64,000 nt of DNA from Pantoea ananatis LMG 2665 (GCF_000710035.2 NZ_JMJJ01000004.1:620001-684000); one strand, 5' to 3'. Shown: positions 27,171 through 37,265, counted from the first letter of the stretch. The notes: generated from the letters alone by a model not told the origin. Translations and numbers: made by a program.

Positions 27171-27812
27171 ATGAAGATAGCCTTGTCGGTGCAGGCTCTG
27201 CGCGTGTTAGGTTGCCTGCTGGAAAAACAGGTGACCACGCCGGAACAGTACCCGCTTTCGTTGAACGCGGTGGTTAACGCCTGCAATCAGAAGTCAAACC
27301 GCGAGCCGGTGATGGAACTGAGCGAAAGCGATGTCCAGAATGAGCTCGACCAGCTGGTTAAAAAACACCTGGTGACGGCAAACAGTGGCTTCGGCCAGCG
27401 GGTCGTTAAATATGAGCAGCGCTTCTGCAATTCGGCATTTGGACATCTGCAGCTCAGCCGTGCAGAAGTAGCCGTTCTGACGCTTCTGTTCCTGCGCGGC
27501 GCGCAGACGCCGGGTGAACTGCGCACGCGAAGCGGACGCCTGCACGAGTTTGCCGACGTGGCTGAAGTCGAACAGACCCTGGAAGGGCTGGCGTCACGCG
27601 ATGACGGCCCGATGGTTGTACGCCTGGCCCGTGAGCCCGGCAAGCGTGAAAGCCGTTTTATGCACTTGTTGGCCGGCGAGGTAGCGCCCGCACCGACGCA
27701 GGTTGACGCAGTCACACATGATGTCGCCCTACTGGAACGCGTCGTCGCGCTGGAGCAGCAGGTGGCAGACTTACAGGCGCAGCTGGCGCTGCTACAGGAA
27801 AGAGAACACTAA
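27171..27812 (+). CDS. yceH: YceH family protein (DUF480)
   Basis: The 213-residue protein belongs to DUF480, two winged-helix domains in tandem, with [20 protein letters not shown] at the start and [21 protein letters not shown] in the second domain. A short C-terminal coiled coil ([20 protein letters not shown]) could mediate dimer formation. The fold suggests nucleic-acid binding, but no function is known. The next gene begins directly after its stop codon. Confidence 0.93.
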   Translation: MKIALSVQALRVLGCLLEKQVTTPEQYPLSLNAVVNACNQKSNREPVMELSESDVQNELDQLVKKHLVTANSGFGQRVVKYEQRFCNSAFGHLQLSRAEVAVLTLLFLRGAQTPGELRTRSGRLHEFADVAEVEQTLEGLASRDDGPMVVRLAREPGKRESRFMHLLAGEVAPAPTQVDAVTHDVALLERVVALEQQVADLQAQLALLQEREH

Positions 27813-28733
27813 ATGACGATTCGTATTGGTGTGGTCGGCTTAGGCGGCATCGCGCAAAAGGCCTGGCTGCCCGTATTATCGCAGGCGCGTGCCTGGCAGT
27901 TAGTGGGGGCATTTTCGCCGAACCAGGCGAACGCGCAGGTCGTGTGCGAACGTTACCGGATCCCCTGTTTCAGCACGCTGAATGCCCTGGCGGCCGCCTG
28001 TGATGCCGTGTTTGTTCATACCAGTACGGCCAGTCATTACGAGGTCGTGCATGCACTGCTGCAGGCGGGAAAAGACGTCTGTGTCGATAAGCCGCTGGCA
28101 GAAAACCTGAGTCAGGCCGAGGCGCTTGTTACGCTGGCCGAAAAGAAACAGCGCCGACTGATGGTGGCCTTTAATCGCCGTTTTGCGCCCGCCTATCAGC
28201 AGCTCAAAGACGAGATGGCATCGGTTGCTTCGCTGCGTGTTGAGAAACACCGCAGCGACAGCGTGGGTCCACAGGATCTGCGCTTCACGTTACTGGATGA
28301 TTATCTCCATGTTGTCGACACCGCCTTGTGGCTGGCCGGGGGACGTTCGCTTCCGCGTCAGGGGCACATCTTGACCAATGAGCAGGGACAGATGCTGTAT
28401 GCGGAGCACCATTTCAATGCCGGACAGTTGCAGGTCACAACCAGCATGCATCGTCGGGCAGGAAGCCAGCGCGAACGCGTCAGCGCCATAGGCGATGGCC
28501 AATGCATTGATATTCATGATATGCGCGACGGGCAAGTGGAGCGAGGGGCGGGGGTGGTGATCACGCCTTCTCCCTCCTGGCAGAGCCATCTGGCCCAGCG
28601 CGGATTCGTCGGGGCCGCAGAGCATTTTATCCAGTGTGTCGAAAATCAGACAAAGCCGGAGACCAGTGGCGAGCAGGCCCTGCTGGCGCAACGCGTGGTC
28701 GAATCGATGTGGCGCGATGCCGAACGGGAATAA
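27813..28733 (+). CDS. mviM: Gfo/Idh/MocA-family oxidoreductase MviM
   Basis: The 306-residue protein has an N-terminal Rossmann fold with GVVGLGGIAQKAWLP and the conserved VDKPLAENLSQAEAL (the family E/D-K-P motif), followed by the C-terminal dimerisation domain with DDYLHVVDTALWLAGG. It should use NAD(P) on a sugar-like substrate, which is unknown. It abuts yceH with no gap and lies before murJ as in E. coli and Salmonella. Confidence 0.93.
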   Translation: MTIRIGVVGLGGIAQKAWLPVLSQARAWQLVGAFSPNQANAQVVCERYRIPCFSTLNALAAACDAVFVHTSTASHYEVVHALLQAGKDVCVDKPLAENLSQAEALVTLAEKKQRRLMVAFNRRFAPAYQQLKDEMASVASLRVEKHRSDSVGPQDLRFTLLDDYLHVVDTALWLAGGRSLPRQGHILTNEQGQMLYAEHHFNAGQLQVTTSMHRRAGSQRERVSAIGDGQCIDIHDMRDGQVERGAGVVITPSPSWQSHLAQRGFVGAAEHFIQCVENQTKPETSGEQALLAQRVVESMWRDAERE

Positions 28734-28853
28734 CGCCTTGTAACACTCAGCACTGGTCATTTCGCGCGATGGCAGTAGACTAACGGCCGAGATGTGACAT
28801 AACCCGTGCTAAGTCACGCATTTGCCGATTTTTTTCAGGATGCCCCGTCAATT

Positions 28854-30392
28854 ATGAATTTGTTGAAATCGCTGGCAGCGGTCAGTTCCATGACGCTGTT
28901 TTCCCGCGTGCTGGGCTTCGCCCGTGATGCCATTGTGGCGCGCGTATTCGGGGCCGGTATGGCTACCGATGCCTTCTTTGTTGCCTTTAAACTACCGAAT
29001 CTGCTGCGACGCATTTTTGCGGAAGGCGCATTCTCGCAGGCTTTTGTGCCTATTTTAGCCGAGTACAAGAGCAAGCAGGGAGAAGAGGCGACGCGGTTGT
29101 TTGTTGCCTACGTATCGGGGCTGCTGACGCTGGCATTGGCTGTTGTGACGGTTGCGGGAATGGTTGCCGCGCCCTGGGTCATTCTGGTCACTGCGCCGGG
29201 ATTCGCGGATACGGCGGATAAATTCGCCCTGACCAGCGCGCTGCTGCGCGTCACCTTTCCCTATATTCTGTTGATCTCCCTTGCTTCCCTGGCCGGGGCA
29301 ATACTTAACACCTGGAACCGTTTTTCCGTACCGGCTTTTGCGCCCACGCTGCTGAACGTCAGCATGATTGGTTTTGCCCTGTTTGCGGCGCCGCATTTCC
29401 ATCCGCCAGTGATGGCGCTGGCGTGGGCCGTCGTCGTGGGTGGACTGCTGCAGTTAGGCTATCAGTTACCGCATCTCAAGAAACTCGGCATGCTGGTACT
29501 GCCGCGTCTTAACCTGCGTGATGCAGGTGTGTGGCGCGTCATGCGTCAGATGGGGCCCGCCATCCTGGGCGTCTCCGTCAGTCAAATCTCGCTGATTATC
29601 AACACCATTTTTGCCTCTTTCCTGGTATCGGGCTCTGTCTCCTGGATGTACTATGCCGATCGTCTGATGGAGTTTCCTTCCGGCGTGTTGGGCGTGGCGC
29701 TGGGCACCATCTTGTTGCCGTCGCTGGCGAAAAGCTTCTCCAGCGGCAATCACGATGAGTATTCACGCTTAATGGACTGGGGCCTGCGTTTGTGCTTTTT
29801 GCTGGCGTTACCCAGCGCGGTAGCCTTGGGAATGTTATCCGGTCCCCTGACTGTCGCGCTGTTCCAGTATGGCAAATTCACCGCGTTCGATGCCGCCATG
29901 ACCCAGCGCGCGCTTGTTGCCTATTCGGTCGGGCTGATGGGGCTGATTGTCGTGAAAGTCCTGGCACCGGGATTTTATTCGCGCCAGGACATTAAAACCC
30001 CGGTCAAAATTGCCATTATCACGCTGATCGTGACTCAGCTCATGAACCTGGCCTTTATCGGCCCCCTTAAGCATGCTGGCCTCGCGCTCTCGATTGGTCT
30101 GGGGGCCTGCCTCAATGCTGCACTGCTTTACTGGCAGTTGCGCAAAAAGGCGATCTTCCAGCCGCAGCCGGGCTGGCTGGGTTTCCTGCTGCGCTTACTG
30201 GTGGCCGTCGCGATAATGGCAGCCGCGCTGTTTGGCATGCTGTACTGGATGCCCGTCTGGGAACAAGGGAATATGCTCTGGCGCCTGCTGCGACTCGCAT
30301 TAGTCTGTGCGGTAGGCGGGGGAGCCTACTTCCTGGCCCTGGGGCTGATGGGTTTTCGCCTGCGGGATTACGCACGGCGCACAACCGTCTGA
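28854..30392 (+). CDS. murJ: Lipid II flippase MurJ
   Basis: The 512-residue inner-membrane protein matches MurJ (MviN), which moves lipid II to the periplasmic face for peptidoglycan synthesis. The 14-helix MOP-superfamily fold is evident, with the N-terminal [20 protein letters not shown] and [20 protein letters not shown] (including the essential Arg/Asp residues). The ATG at 28854 is the E. coli start; an open frame begins 16 codons earlier. A strong terminator follows. Confidence 0.97.
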   Translation: MNLLKSLAAVSSMTLFSRVLGFARDAIVARVFGAGMATDAFFVAFKLPNLLRRIFAEGAFSQAFVPILAEYKSKQGEEATRLFVAYVSGLLTLALAVVTVAGMVAAPWVILVTAPGFADTADKFALTSALLRVTFPYILLISLASLAGAILNTWNRFSVPAFAPTLLNVSMIGFALFAAPHFHPPVMALAWAVVVGGLLQLGYQLPHLKKLGMLVLPRLNLRDAGVWRVMRQMGPAILGVSVSQISLIINTIFASFLVSGSVSWMYYADRLMEFPSGVLGVALGTILLPSLAKSFSSGNHDEYSRLMDWGLRLCFLLALPSAVALGMLSGPLTVALFQYGKFTAFDAAMTQRALVAYSVGLMGLIVVKVLAPGFYSRQDIKTPVKIAIITLIVTQLMNLAFIGPLKHAGLALSIGLGACLNAALLYWQLRKKAIFQPQPGWLGFLLRLLVAVAIMAAALFGMLYWMPVWEQGNMLWRLLRLALVCAVGGGAYFLALGLMGFRLRDYARRTTV

Positions 30393-30436
30393 ATATCAAC
30401 CTGCGCTGAACCTCATTCGGCGCGTCACCTGTAAGC

Positions 30437-30470
30437 AAGGCCGCAACGGCGCACGTTGCGGCCTTTTTGT
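30437..30470 (+). terminator. Rho-independent terminator of murJ
   Basis: A perfect 12-bp stem (AAGGCCGCAACG / CGTTGCGGCCTT) with a 5-nt loop is followed by a T-run, 45 bp after the murJ stop. Confidence 0.9.
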
Positions 30471-30686
30471 TGTTTAACCCAAGGCGACAGTGAACGTCAT
30501 AAGCTGCTGCGTGAATATCGCGCTCAGCCTGACATTCACGTTGAACGTCTTTGTGACAGTAAGATGTTTTTTCCTAAAAAATCGTTAAAAAAACAGGTCT
30601 GTTGACGTGATATTTAGCTTTATTAAAAACATCACGTGAGAATGATGACATGTTGTAAGGAATTGATTCTGAGGTCAATTTCATCG

Positions 30687-30713
30687 TAAAAACTGCCCTT
30701 TTCCTGCCGATGA
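30687..30713 (+). promoter_or_regulatory. Sigma-28 (FliA) promoter of the chemoreceptor gene
   Basis: TAAAAACT - 11 bp - GCCGATGA closely fits the FliA consensus TAAAGTTT-N11-GCCGATAA. It lies 36 bp before the chemoreceptor start codon, placing the gene in the late flagellar class. The rest of the gap between murJ and this promoter (30471-30686) shows nothing else I can name. Confidence 0.88.
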
Positions 30714-30748
30714 CTATAAACAGTTCATCACATAAGGAGAGGACGAAA

Positions 30749-32440
30749 ATGCACATCACAGCCAATGACAACGTCAAGCTGAGTCTCTGGCATAACCTTA
30801 AGCTTGTTCCTTTATTCAGCCTGGTATTTGGCTGCATCTTACTGTTATTCGTCTCTGGCATAGGCCTTTCGGCCTGGTTTCTTGCCCAGAGCAAACACTC
30901 GCTGGATGATTCGACTGACGAGATTGCGGTTCGCCAGGGGCTGCTCGACAGTTCGACACATATGCGTTCGGCGCGGCTGCAAATTATTCAGGCGGGTGCC
31001 GCCGCGCGCATTGCGGACACGGATAACTATAAAGCGCATTTACTTGCAACAGATGTCAGCCTAAAGAAGGCAGAGAAAGGGCTTAACATTTATCTGCATC
31101 GCGCCGTCAAATCGCCCGAAGGCGCGGATATTGATACACAGCTTCAGGCACGTTTCAGCGATTATCTTCGTAAAGGTTTGCTGCCGATGATTGACGCGGC
31201 GAAACAGGGGAGCTTTGAAGAAATCATCGCCGATGAAACGGAAGCCGACAGACTCGATAAAGCTTATAAAGATGTGTTGATGAAAGCGATTGATATGCGC
31301 AATCAGCGGTCGCAGGCGATAAAACAGGATGCGGTGGATCAGGTGAATACGGGCTATATCACGATGCTGGCGGCTTTTGTGGCATCGGTGACGATCGTAC
31401 TCCTGGCTTTTGTTCTGTTGAAAAAGGTCATTATCACCCCGTTACGGCAATCCCTCTCGCGTATCGACCTGATTGCACATGGTGACTTGACGCTACCGCC
31501 TGACGTTTGTGGCCGAAACGAGCCAGGCCTGCTGCTCTCGCGTCTTCAACTGATGCAGTCCTCGCTGTCGAGTACGGTTGGAACCGTGCGCGATGGTGCC
31601 ATTGCCATTCTTCAGAGCGCGGGAGAAATTTCTTCCGGGAATACCGATCTCTCGTCAAGAACAGAACAACAGGCGGCGTCACTGGAACAGACAGCGGCAA
31701 GCATGGAGCAACTGACCGCCACGGTGAAACAGAACGCTGACAATGCTCACCATGCCTGTCAGCTGGCCTCTGACGCTTCTGACAAAGCCCATACGGGCGG
31801 GAACATCGTTAATCGCGTGGTGAAAACCATGGACGATATCTCCGGCAGTTCGAAAAAGATTGCCGAGATCACCAGCGTCATCAACAGCATTGCCTTCCAG
31901 ACCAACATTCTTGCGCTAAATGCGGCGGTGGAAGCCGCGCGGGCAGGAGAACAGGGCCGCGGATTCGCCGTGGTTGCCAGCGAAGTGCGCAGTCTGGCGC
32001 AGCGAAGCGCGCAGGCGGCCAAAGAGATCGAAGGGCTCATTTCTGCTTCGGTCGGGCTCATCAACGGCGGCACCACGCTTGTCAGCAATGCGGGTAGCAC
32101 CATGATGGAAACGGTAGAAGCTTTCCGTCGGGTAAATGACATCATTTCGGAGATCGCGGCGGCTTCCGATGAGCAGAGCCGGGGCATTCAGCAGGTCAGC
32201 CTGGCCGTTACCGAGATGGATGATGTGACACAGCAGAACGCGTCGTTGGTTGAGCAGGCCTCGGCTGCAGCCGCCTCGCTTGAAGAGCAGGCTGACAAAC
32301 TGACCCAGGCCGTTTCGGTTTTCAAACTTGAAAGCCCGCCTTTGAAACATGCGAACGCCACTCTCCCTGCGACCCTGAAAGCGGCTGTGGCGCCCGTCAT
32401 TCCGTCTGAACGTGGACATGAAAACTGGGAGGCATTTTAA
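30749..32440 (+). CDS. Methyl-accepting chemotaxis protein with C-terminal NWEAF tether
   Basis: The 563-residue receptor has an N-terminal transmembrane helix (about 23-46), a periplasmic four-helix-bundle type sensor (about 47-200), a second helix (about 203-225), a HAMP domain, and the cytoplasmic signalling domain with the hairpin tip SVINSIAFQTNILALNAAVE and EAARAGEQGRGFAVVA. It ends NWEAF, a close variant of the NWETF pentapeptide that recruits CheR and CheB, so it is probably a high-abundance-type receptor. The ATG at 30749 follows AAGGAG; the earlier frame start lies inside the sigma-28 promoter. E. coli has no gene here. The ligand is unknown. Confidence 0.93.
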   Translation: MHITANDNVKLSLWHNLKLVPLFSLVFGCILLLFVSGIGLSAWFLAQSKHSLDDSTDEIAVRQGLLDSSTHMRSARLQIIQAGAAARIADTDNYKAHLLATDVSLKKAEKGLNIYLHRAVKSPEGADIDTQLQARFSDYLRKGLLPMIDAAKQGSFEEIIADETEADRLDKAYKDVLMKAIDMRNQRSQAIKQDAVDQVNTGYITMLAAFVASVTIVLLAFVLLKKVIITPLRQSLSRIDLIAHGDLTLPPDVCGRNEPGLLLSRLQLMQSSLSSTVGTVRDGAIAILQSAGEISSGNTDLSSRTEQQAASLEQTAASMEQLTATVKQNADNAHHACQLASDASDKAHTGGNIVNRVVKTMDDISGSSKKIAEITSVINSIAFQTNILALNAAVEAARAGEQGRGFAVVASEVRSLAQRSAQAAKEIEGLISASVGLINGGTTLVSNAGSTMMETVEAFRRVNDIISEIAAASDEQSRGIQQVSLAVTEMDDVTQQNASLVEQASAAAASLEEQADKLTQAVSVFKLESPPLKHANATLPATLKAAVAPVIPSERGHENWEAF

Positions 32441-32810
32441 GCCGGGAAAGGATTAAGGCGCGCGTTTTACCTGTCTGGTGAACGCGCGTCCGGCGGCACT
32501 CTGCACAGCGTCGTACAGCAATAACTGAGACGTTCAACCGTAGGCCTTTGGGCGAACAGGCTGAATCGCCTGTCTTGCGGAGAATATCGCGGGATGCGCC
32601 TGGCGTACCCGTGAGTGCATTGCGTCATTCCGTCAGGCGCGAAGCAGAGAGAAGAAGGGTTACGCAGGGCGCAGAGGAGGGGAAATTTCGGCGAGCGGAT
32701 ACAAAAAAAGCCATCTTCTCAGCGAGATGACGGCTTTTTACGCCTGCCCGGGTCACGCCTGCATCAGATTCGCTGAGGCAGCCCGCGATACCGGGAGGGA
32801 GGAAAACAGG
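32441..32810. other. 370-bp gap between the chemoreceptor and flgN
   Basis: The two flanking genes are convergent. Apart from the hairpin at 32704-32740 I see no gene; a 60-codon frame at 32548-32730 runs into that hairpin and has a very Arg-rich, unlikely composition. Confidence 0.5.
32704..32740. terminator. Bidirectional terminator between chemoreceptor and flgN
   Basis: An imperfect hairpin (CATCT / AGATG inside AAAAAGC / GGCTTTTT) carries an A-run on the left and a T-run on the right, so it can end transcription from both convergent sides. Confidence 0.65.
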
Positions 32811-33242
32811 TCAGACTTTACGACTTAACGTTGCCTGGCCCTGTCCTTTACCATCCGGACCATAAAACGCCTGCGTCTGATGCGGCTTCAAAATGTCTAA
32901 CGCGTCATGGGTAAAGGTAATTTGATGCTGCAACAGAATACCATTGTGCGTATTTGCGTTATGTAACCGACGCGTATGCTGCTGAATACCTTCCCAGCGG
33001 CGCGCCATGTCACTTTGACCACGATAAGGTGCAGATGTACCCAGACTTTTCTCGTTGCTGCGACGCATCTCGTCTAAATAATTCAACGTACTCAGCAGCG
33101 CGCTCTTGTCTTCCGTAATACGCTGCAGGTTGTTGCTGTTGATCATTCCAGACGACAGCTGCTGTTGCTCTTCATCCAGAACGATGGCCAGAGACACCAG
33201 CACTTCCTGCATCTTATCTAACGTGGTCAGCAAATTACTCAT
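32811..33242 (-). CDS. flgN: Flagellar export chaperone FlgN
   Basis: The 143-residue helical protein matches FlgN, the cytoplasmic chaperone that holds FlgK and FlgL before export and delivers them to FlhA. The N-terminal LLTTLDKMQEVLVSLAIVLD and the central GMINSNNLQRITEDKSALLS helices are typical. It is the last gene of the flgM-flgN transcript, 5 bp after flgM. Confidence 0.93.
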   Translation of the reverse strand: MSNLLTTLDKMQEVLVSLAIVLDEEQQQLSSGMINSNNLQRITEDKSALLSTLNYLDEMRRSNEKSLGTSAPYRGQSDMARRWEGIQQHTRRLHNANTHNGILLQHQITFTHDALDILKPHQTQAFYGPDGKGQGQATLSRKV

Positions 33243-33247
33243 GGGGA

Positions 33248-33550
33248 TTATTTACCCTCTAAATACGCCTTAGTGTCGGCAATCAGCGCATCAGCGATTT
33301 TGCCGGTATCCATCTTCAACTCGCCATTGCGAATGGCGGTTTTTAATTGTTCTACGCGCTGGACGTTAATGTCCTGGCTGCCGGGCTGCATCAGCTGTGC
33401 TTGTGCGCTGCTCAGGCTGACCTGAGCGGCCGCAGGCGTTGTAGCAGTCGTGGTGCTGCTCTGACGCAGGCGGGTAGTTTGTTGCTCGCTGCTGTCACGT
33501 GTTTGCACAGTGCTGGCGGGCTTTGTCGGTTGTGTTCTGTCGATGCTCAT
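33248..33550 (-). CDS. flgM: Anti-sigma-28 factor FlgM
   Basis: The 100-residue protein matches Flg[21 protein letters not shown] is the disordered, secreted N-terminus, and [24 protein letters not shown] residues ([20 protein letters not shown]) form the FliA-binding helices. FlgM blocks FliA until the hook is complete and FlgM is exported. A sigma-28 promoter lies 72-98 bp upstream, so FliA drives its own inhibitor. Confidence 0.95.
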   Translation of the reverse strand: MSIDRTQPTKPASTVQTRDSSEQQTTRLRQSSTTTATTPAAAQVSLSSAQAQLMQPGSQDINVQRVEQLKTAIRNGELKMDTGKIADALIADTKAYLEGK

Positions 33551-33621
33551 ATTCGGGCTCCTGTAAAGTCAGGGGAGTCTGCCACCTGAATCATAATAGC
33601 GTAATCGCTTAGCTGATTCTT

Positions 33622-33648
33622 CTATCGGCAGATAAACAGGCTTCTTTA
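33622..33648 (-). promoter_or_regulatory. Sigma-28 promoter of flgMN
   Basis: On the minus strand TAAAGAAG - 11 bp - GCCGATAG matches the FliA consensus almost fully. It lies in the gap between flgA and flgM and gives late, FliA-dependent flgMN transcription in addition to readthrough from flgA. Confidence 0.9.
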
Positions 33649-33653
33649 ATGTT

Positions 33654-34313
33654 TTATAGTGTTATAAGAATTTTCCCATCATCGCTCACCCGGCCACTTA
33701 CAACCTGGCCATTTCCCATACGCACCCGAACCCACTGTGAAATCGTACCGTTGTTTAACGCTTTGCCTTCGCCGCTGGCGTCAAATCCGTCTCCGCTGGC
33801 CACCACCATCACGTCCTGACCCGCTTTGACGCGCCACGGCTGGCGCAGCATGGACTGACTCACGGGTTGTCCCGGCTGGATGTCACGCAGGACCACCGAA
33901 TCCGCTACGGACTCATCGGTGAACAGTGTGCGCGGGGGCAGGTTATCAAGACGTCCGTTTTCAATACGGAAATCCTCTTTACTGACGGTGCTGCCACGGG
34001 CAATTAATTTTGTTGCGACCAGATAGTCACCGGTTACCTGAACCTGGACCTGAATATAACGACGGTTCTCACCACAGTTAGCCGCCACGCTCATGTTGCC
34101 CCAGGCCCGGCTGTTGCCCGGCAGGGTAAACTGCGGGGCCTCACATTCTGGCCACTGGGCCTGCGGCGTACGAATCACCACATTCATTCCGGCCGCGTGC
34201 TGGGGATCGCGTGCCTTAAAAAACTGGCTCAGTTGGGCGCTGAAATCGCCTGCCATTACGGGTAGGGCAATCAGGGCCAGCAGGCTTGCTAACAGGGCTG
34301 AATATCCACGCAT
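33654..34313 (-). CDS. flgA: Flagellar P-ring assembly chaperone FlgA
   Basis: The 219-residue protein has a signal peptide (MRGYSALLASLLALIALPVM, cleaved after AG or MA) and the SAF-type C-terminal domain with VSKEDFRIENGRLDNLP and PGQPVSQSMLRQPW. FlgA binds FlgI in the periplasm to help form the P ring. It is divergent from flgB, with an FlhDC operator in between. Confidence 0.94.
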   Translation of the reverse strand: MRGYSALLASLLALIALPVMAGDFSAQLSQFFKARDPQHAAGMNVVIRTPQAQWPECEAPQFTLPGNSRAWGNMSVAANCGENRRYIQVQVQVTGDYLVATKLIARGSTVSKEDFRIENGRLDNLPPRTLFTDESVADSVVLRDIQPGQPVSQSMLRQPWRVKAGQDVMVVASGDGFDASGEGKALNNGTISQWVRVRMGNGQVVSGRVSDDGKILITL

Positions 34314-34365
34314 GTGCTTTTCCTCACTGATGATGCCAACGAGTGTACGCGCATAAAAAAAAACT

Positions 34366-34410
34366 CAAGAGCAAAAATAGCGACGATTTGAGGCGTTATT
34401 CAGACGATGA
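34366..34410. promoter_or_regulatory. FlhDC operator between flgA and flgB
   Basis: Two inverted half-sites, AAAAATAGCG (34373-34382) and CGTTATTCAG (34394-34403), are separated by 11 bp, the arrangement described for the FlhD4C2 box (AAATAGCG-N10-12-CGCTATTT). The site sits in the divergent gap, where FlhDC activates both flgA and the flgB operon in enterics. Confidence 0.8.
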
Positions 34411-34466
34411 CTCTTGCTTTTTCCCGATTAAGCTGCCAGCTCGAAATTCTCATTTGCGGAGGAAGC

Positions 34467-34880
34467 ATGCTCGACAAACTCGATGCGGCGCTACATTTCG
34501 GTACCGAAGCCCTTAACCTGCGAGCTCAACGTCAGGAGATTCTGGCATCAAACATTGCCAACGCCGACACCCCGGGCTATCAGGCCAGGGATATCGACTT
34601 TGCCAGCGAGCTGAATCGGGCAATGGCGAATGGACGTGCTGAAGGCAGTAGCCTGGCGCTTAAAGTCACGTCGGCGCGCCACATTGAAGCGCAGACGAAT
34701 TCGGCACCGTCAATGGACTTGCTGTATCGCATTCCGGATCAGCCATCAGCCGACGGTAACACCGTGGATATGGACCGTGAACGTACGCAGTTCGCGGATA
34801 ACAGCCTGAAATATCAAACCGACCTCACGCTTATCAGTAGCCAGATCAAGGGCATGATGAGCGTGTTACAAGGGCAATAA
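34467..34880 (+). CDS. flgB: Flagellar proximal rod protein FlgB
   Basis: The 137-residue protein matches Flg[21 protein letters not shown] at the start with the rod-family motif [20 protein letters not shown], and a C-terminal helix. It forms part of the proximal rod in the periplasm and is exported without a signal peptide. The ATG at 34467 follows GGAGGA; an open frame 20 codons longer lacks support. It is the first gene of flgBCDEFGHIJ. Confidence 0.95.
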   Translation: MLDKLDAALHFGTEALNLRAQRQEILASNIANADTPGYQARDIDFASELNRAMANGRAEGSSLALKVTSARHIEAQTNSAPSMDLLYRIPDQPSADGNTVDMDRERTQFADNSLKYQTDLTLISSQIKGMMSVLQGQ

Positions 34881-34882
34881 TT

Positions 34883-35287
34883 ATGGCCTTGCTTAATATT
34901 TTTGACATTGCCGGTTCAGCGATGACCGCGCAATCACAGCGATTAAACGTCAGCGCCAGTAACCTGGCAAACGCCGACAGCGTAACCGGTCCGGACGGAC
35001 AGCCTTACGTGGCAAAACAGGTCGTTTTTCAGACCGATGCCGCCGCTGGCGCCGCAACGGGTGGAGTGAAAGTGGCGCAGGTGGTGGACGATCCGACCCC
35101 GGCAAAACTGGTGTATGACCCAGGTAATCCCATGGCCGATGCCAAAGGGTACGTGAAGATGCCTAACGTGGACGTGGTAGCCGAAACGGTTAACACCATG
35201 TCGGCGTCACGCAGCTACCAGGCTAACGTCGAGGTGCTGAATACCGTGAAGTCGATGATGATGAAAACGCTGACGATGGGTCAGTAA
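34883..35287 (+). CDS. flgC: Flagellar proximal rod protein FlgC
   Basis: The 134-residue protein matches FlgC: the N-terminal [20 protein letters not shown] motif and the C-terminal [20 protein letters not shown] helix are the standard rod/hook family ends. It builds the proximal rod with FlgB and FlgF. It begins 2 bp after flgB. Confidence 0.96.
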   Translation: MALLNIFDIAGSAMTAQSQRLNVSASNLANADSVTGPDGQPYVAKQVVFQTDAAAGAATGGVKVAQVVDDPTPAKLVYDPGNPMADAKGYVKMPNVDVVAETVNTMSASRSYQANVEVLNTVKSMMMKTLTMGQ

Positions 35288-35299
35288 CGGAGAAAAATA

Positions 35300-35971
35300 A
35301 TGGCTATTTCGGTAGGCGTTAACGAGAAGCTGGACCCCACGGTACTGAGTTCATCCAGCACCGGAACGGGGAACAGCTCTCAGGACCTGCAAAACCAGTT
35401 CCTGACCATGCTGGTCACGCAGCTGCAAAACCAGGATCCGACCAATCCGATGGATAACAGCCAGCTGACAACGCAGCTGGCACAGATCAACACCCTGAGC
35501 GGCATTGAAAAACTCAATACCACGCTGGGATCCATTTCCGGCCAGATCAGCACCAGCCAGTCTCTGCAGAGCTCCACGCTGATTGGGCATGGCGTGATGG
35601 TGAATGGCTCTCAGATTCTGGTCGGCAAAGGCACCACGACGCCATTCGGCGTTGAGCTGACCAACGCGGCCACTACTGCCACGGCGACGATTAGCGACGC
35701 GCAAGGCAACGTGGTGAGCACTCAGGATCTGGGCGCACTGAGCGCCGGCGTCCATACGTTCTCGTGGGACGGCAAATTACCGGATGGCAGCGTGGCGCCA
35801 GACGGGAAATACAAGGTTGCGATTGCTGCCAGTAACAGCAGCGGTCAACAGGTGGCTCAGCCACTTAATTATGCCTACGTCAATGGCGTAAGCACGGCGG
35901 GTAATACCGCAAAACTGGATCTCGGCACCATGGGCTCCGCCACCCTTGACGACGTACGTCAGATTCTCTGA
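35300..35971 (+). CDS. flgD: Hook assembly cap protein FlgD
   Basis: The 223-residue protein matches FlgD, the cap that guides hook polymerisation and is later replaced by FlgK. The N-terminal QNQFLTMLVTQLQNQDPTNP motif and the C-terminal FlgD Ig-like domain (GVHTFSWDGKLPDGSVAPDG) are clear. It is 12 bp after flgC. Confidence 0.95.
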   Translation: MAISVGVNEKLDPTVLSSSSTGTGNSSQDLQNQFLTMLVTQLQNQDPTNPMDNSQLTTQLAQINTLSGIEKLNTTLGSISGQISTSQSLQSSTLIGHGVMVNGSQILVGKGTTTPFGVELTNAATTATATISDAQGNVVSTQDLGALSAGVHTFSWDGKLPDGSVAPDGKYKVAIAASNSSGQQVAQPLNYAYVNGVSTAGNTAKLDLGTMGSATLDDVRQIL

Positions 35972-35997
35972 TTCACCTGTAGACAGGAGAGGTTTAA

Positions 35998-37245
35998 ATG
36001 TCATTTTCACAAGCGGTCAGCGGTCTCGGCGCTGCCTCAAGTAACCTGGACGTTATCGGTAACAACATCGCTAACTCCGCCACAGCGGGCTTCAAATCCA
36101 GTACCATCGCGTTTGCCGATATGTTTGCCGGCTCTAACGTGGGTTTGGGTACAAAAGTTGCGGCCGTTATCCAGAACTTCAACGATGGCTCTACCACCAC
36201 CACCAGCCGTGGGCTGGATGTTGCGCTGAGCGGCAACGGTTTTTTCCGTCTGACCAACTCGGCGGGTGCGGTTTCCTATTCCCGTAACGGCCAGTTTACG
36301 CTGGATCAGAACCGTAACCTGGTGAATACCCAGGGTCTGAATGTGACCGGCTATCCGGCGTCAGGCGTGCCACCCACAATCCAGACCGGTGCGAGCCCGG
36401 TTGCGATTAAAATCCCTACCACGCAAATGCCGGCGAATGCCACCACCACGGCGAATCAGGTTGCGAAGCTGAACTCCACGTCTGCAGCACTGGATGACAC
36501 CAAGTTCTCGGCGACTGACCCAACGACGTACAGTGCCAAAAACACCATCACCATGTACGACACTCAGGGTAACTCGCACTCGCTTGATCTGTACTTCGTT
36601 AAAACTGCAGACAACACCTGGAAAATTCACGGCATTGACTCCACTGCGGGCTCAAACGTGGGTAATTACCAGATGAGCTACAATGCCAACGGTCAGCTGA
36701 CGGGCGTTTCTTCACTGGATGCGACCGGCAACGTCGTCGCGGGCTCAACCACGGCCAGCACCGCTACTGTGACCATTCCTGGTGTGAATGGCGCAAACGG
36801 TACCACCGTCGCCTTGAACTTTGTGGGCAGCCTGCAGCAAAACACCGGTGCCACCACGTTTGGTAACGCCACACAAAACGGCTACGCGCCTGGCGACCTG
36901 ACCAGCTACGCCATCAACAATGACGGTACCATCACCGGCAGTTACTCCAACCAACGCACTCAGCTGCTGGGACAGATCGTACTGGCCAGCTTCTCTAACC
37001 CGGAAGGTCTGAAATCTCAGGGCGACAACGTCTGGGCAGAAACCAATGCGTCTGGACAGGCCGCTGTTGGCCTGGCGAACACCGGAACATTTGGTTCACT
37101 GACCGCAGGTGCGCTGGAGTCTTCGAACGTCGATATGAGTAAAGAGCTGGTCAACATGATCGTCGCGCAACGCAACTATCAGGCGAACGCGCAGACCATC
37201 AAAACGCAGGACCAGATCCTTAACACCCTGGTCAACTTACGTTAA
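35998..37245 (+). CDS. flgE: Flagellar hook protein FlgE
   Basis: The 415-residue protein matches FlgE. The N-terminus (MSFSQAVSGLGAASSNLDVI, then GNNIANSATAGFKSS) and the C-terminus (VDMSKELVNMIVAQRNYQAN) form the conserved inner core of the hook. The Thr/Asn/Gly-rich middle (about 150-330) is the exposed, variable domain. It is 26 bp after flgD. Confidence 0.96.
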   Translation: MSFSQAVSGLGAASSNLDVIGNNIANSATAGFKSSTIAFADMFAGSNVGLGTKVAAVIQNFNDGSTTTTSRGLDVALSGNGFFRLTNSAGAVSYSRNGQFTLDQNRNLVNTQGLNVTGYPASGVPPTIQTGASPVAIKIPTTQMPANATTTANQVAKLNSTSAALDDTKFSATDPTTYSAKNTITMYDTQGNSHSLDLYFVKTADNTWKIHGIDSTAGSNVGNYQMSYNANGQLTGVSSLDATGNVVAGSTTASTATVTIPGVNGANGTTVALNFVGSLQQNTGATTFGNATQNGYAPGDLTSYAINNDGTITGSYSNQRTQLLGQIVLASFSNPEGLKSQGDNVWAETNASGQAAVGLANTGTFGSLTAGALESSNVDMSKELVNMIVAQRNYQANAQTIKTQDQILNTLVNLR

Positions 37246-37265
37246 TTCGCTAACGGGATTGCTCT

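Noticed and set aside
32548..32730. 60-codon frame before the flgN terminator
   Set aside because: Arg/Glu-rich, no ribosome-binding site, and it runs into the bidirectional terminator.
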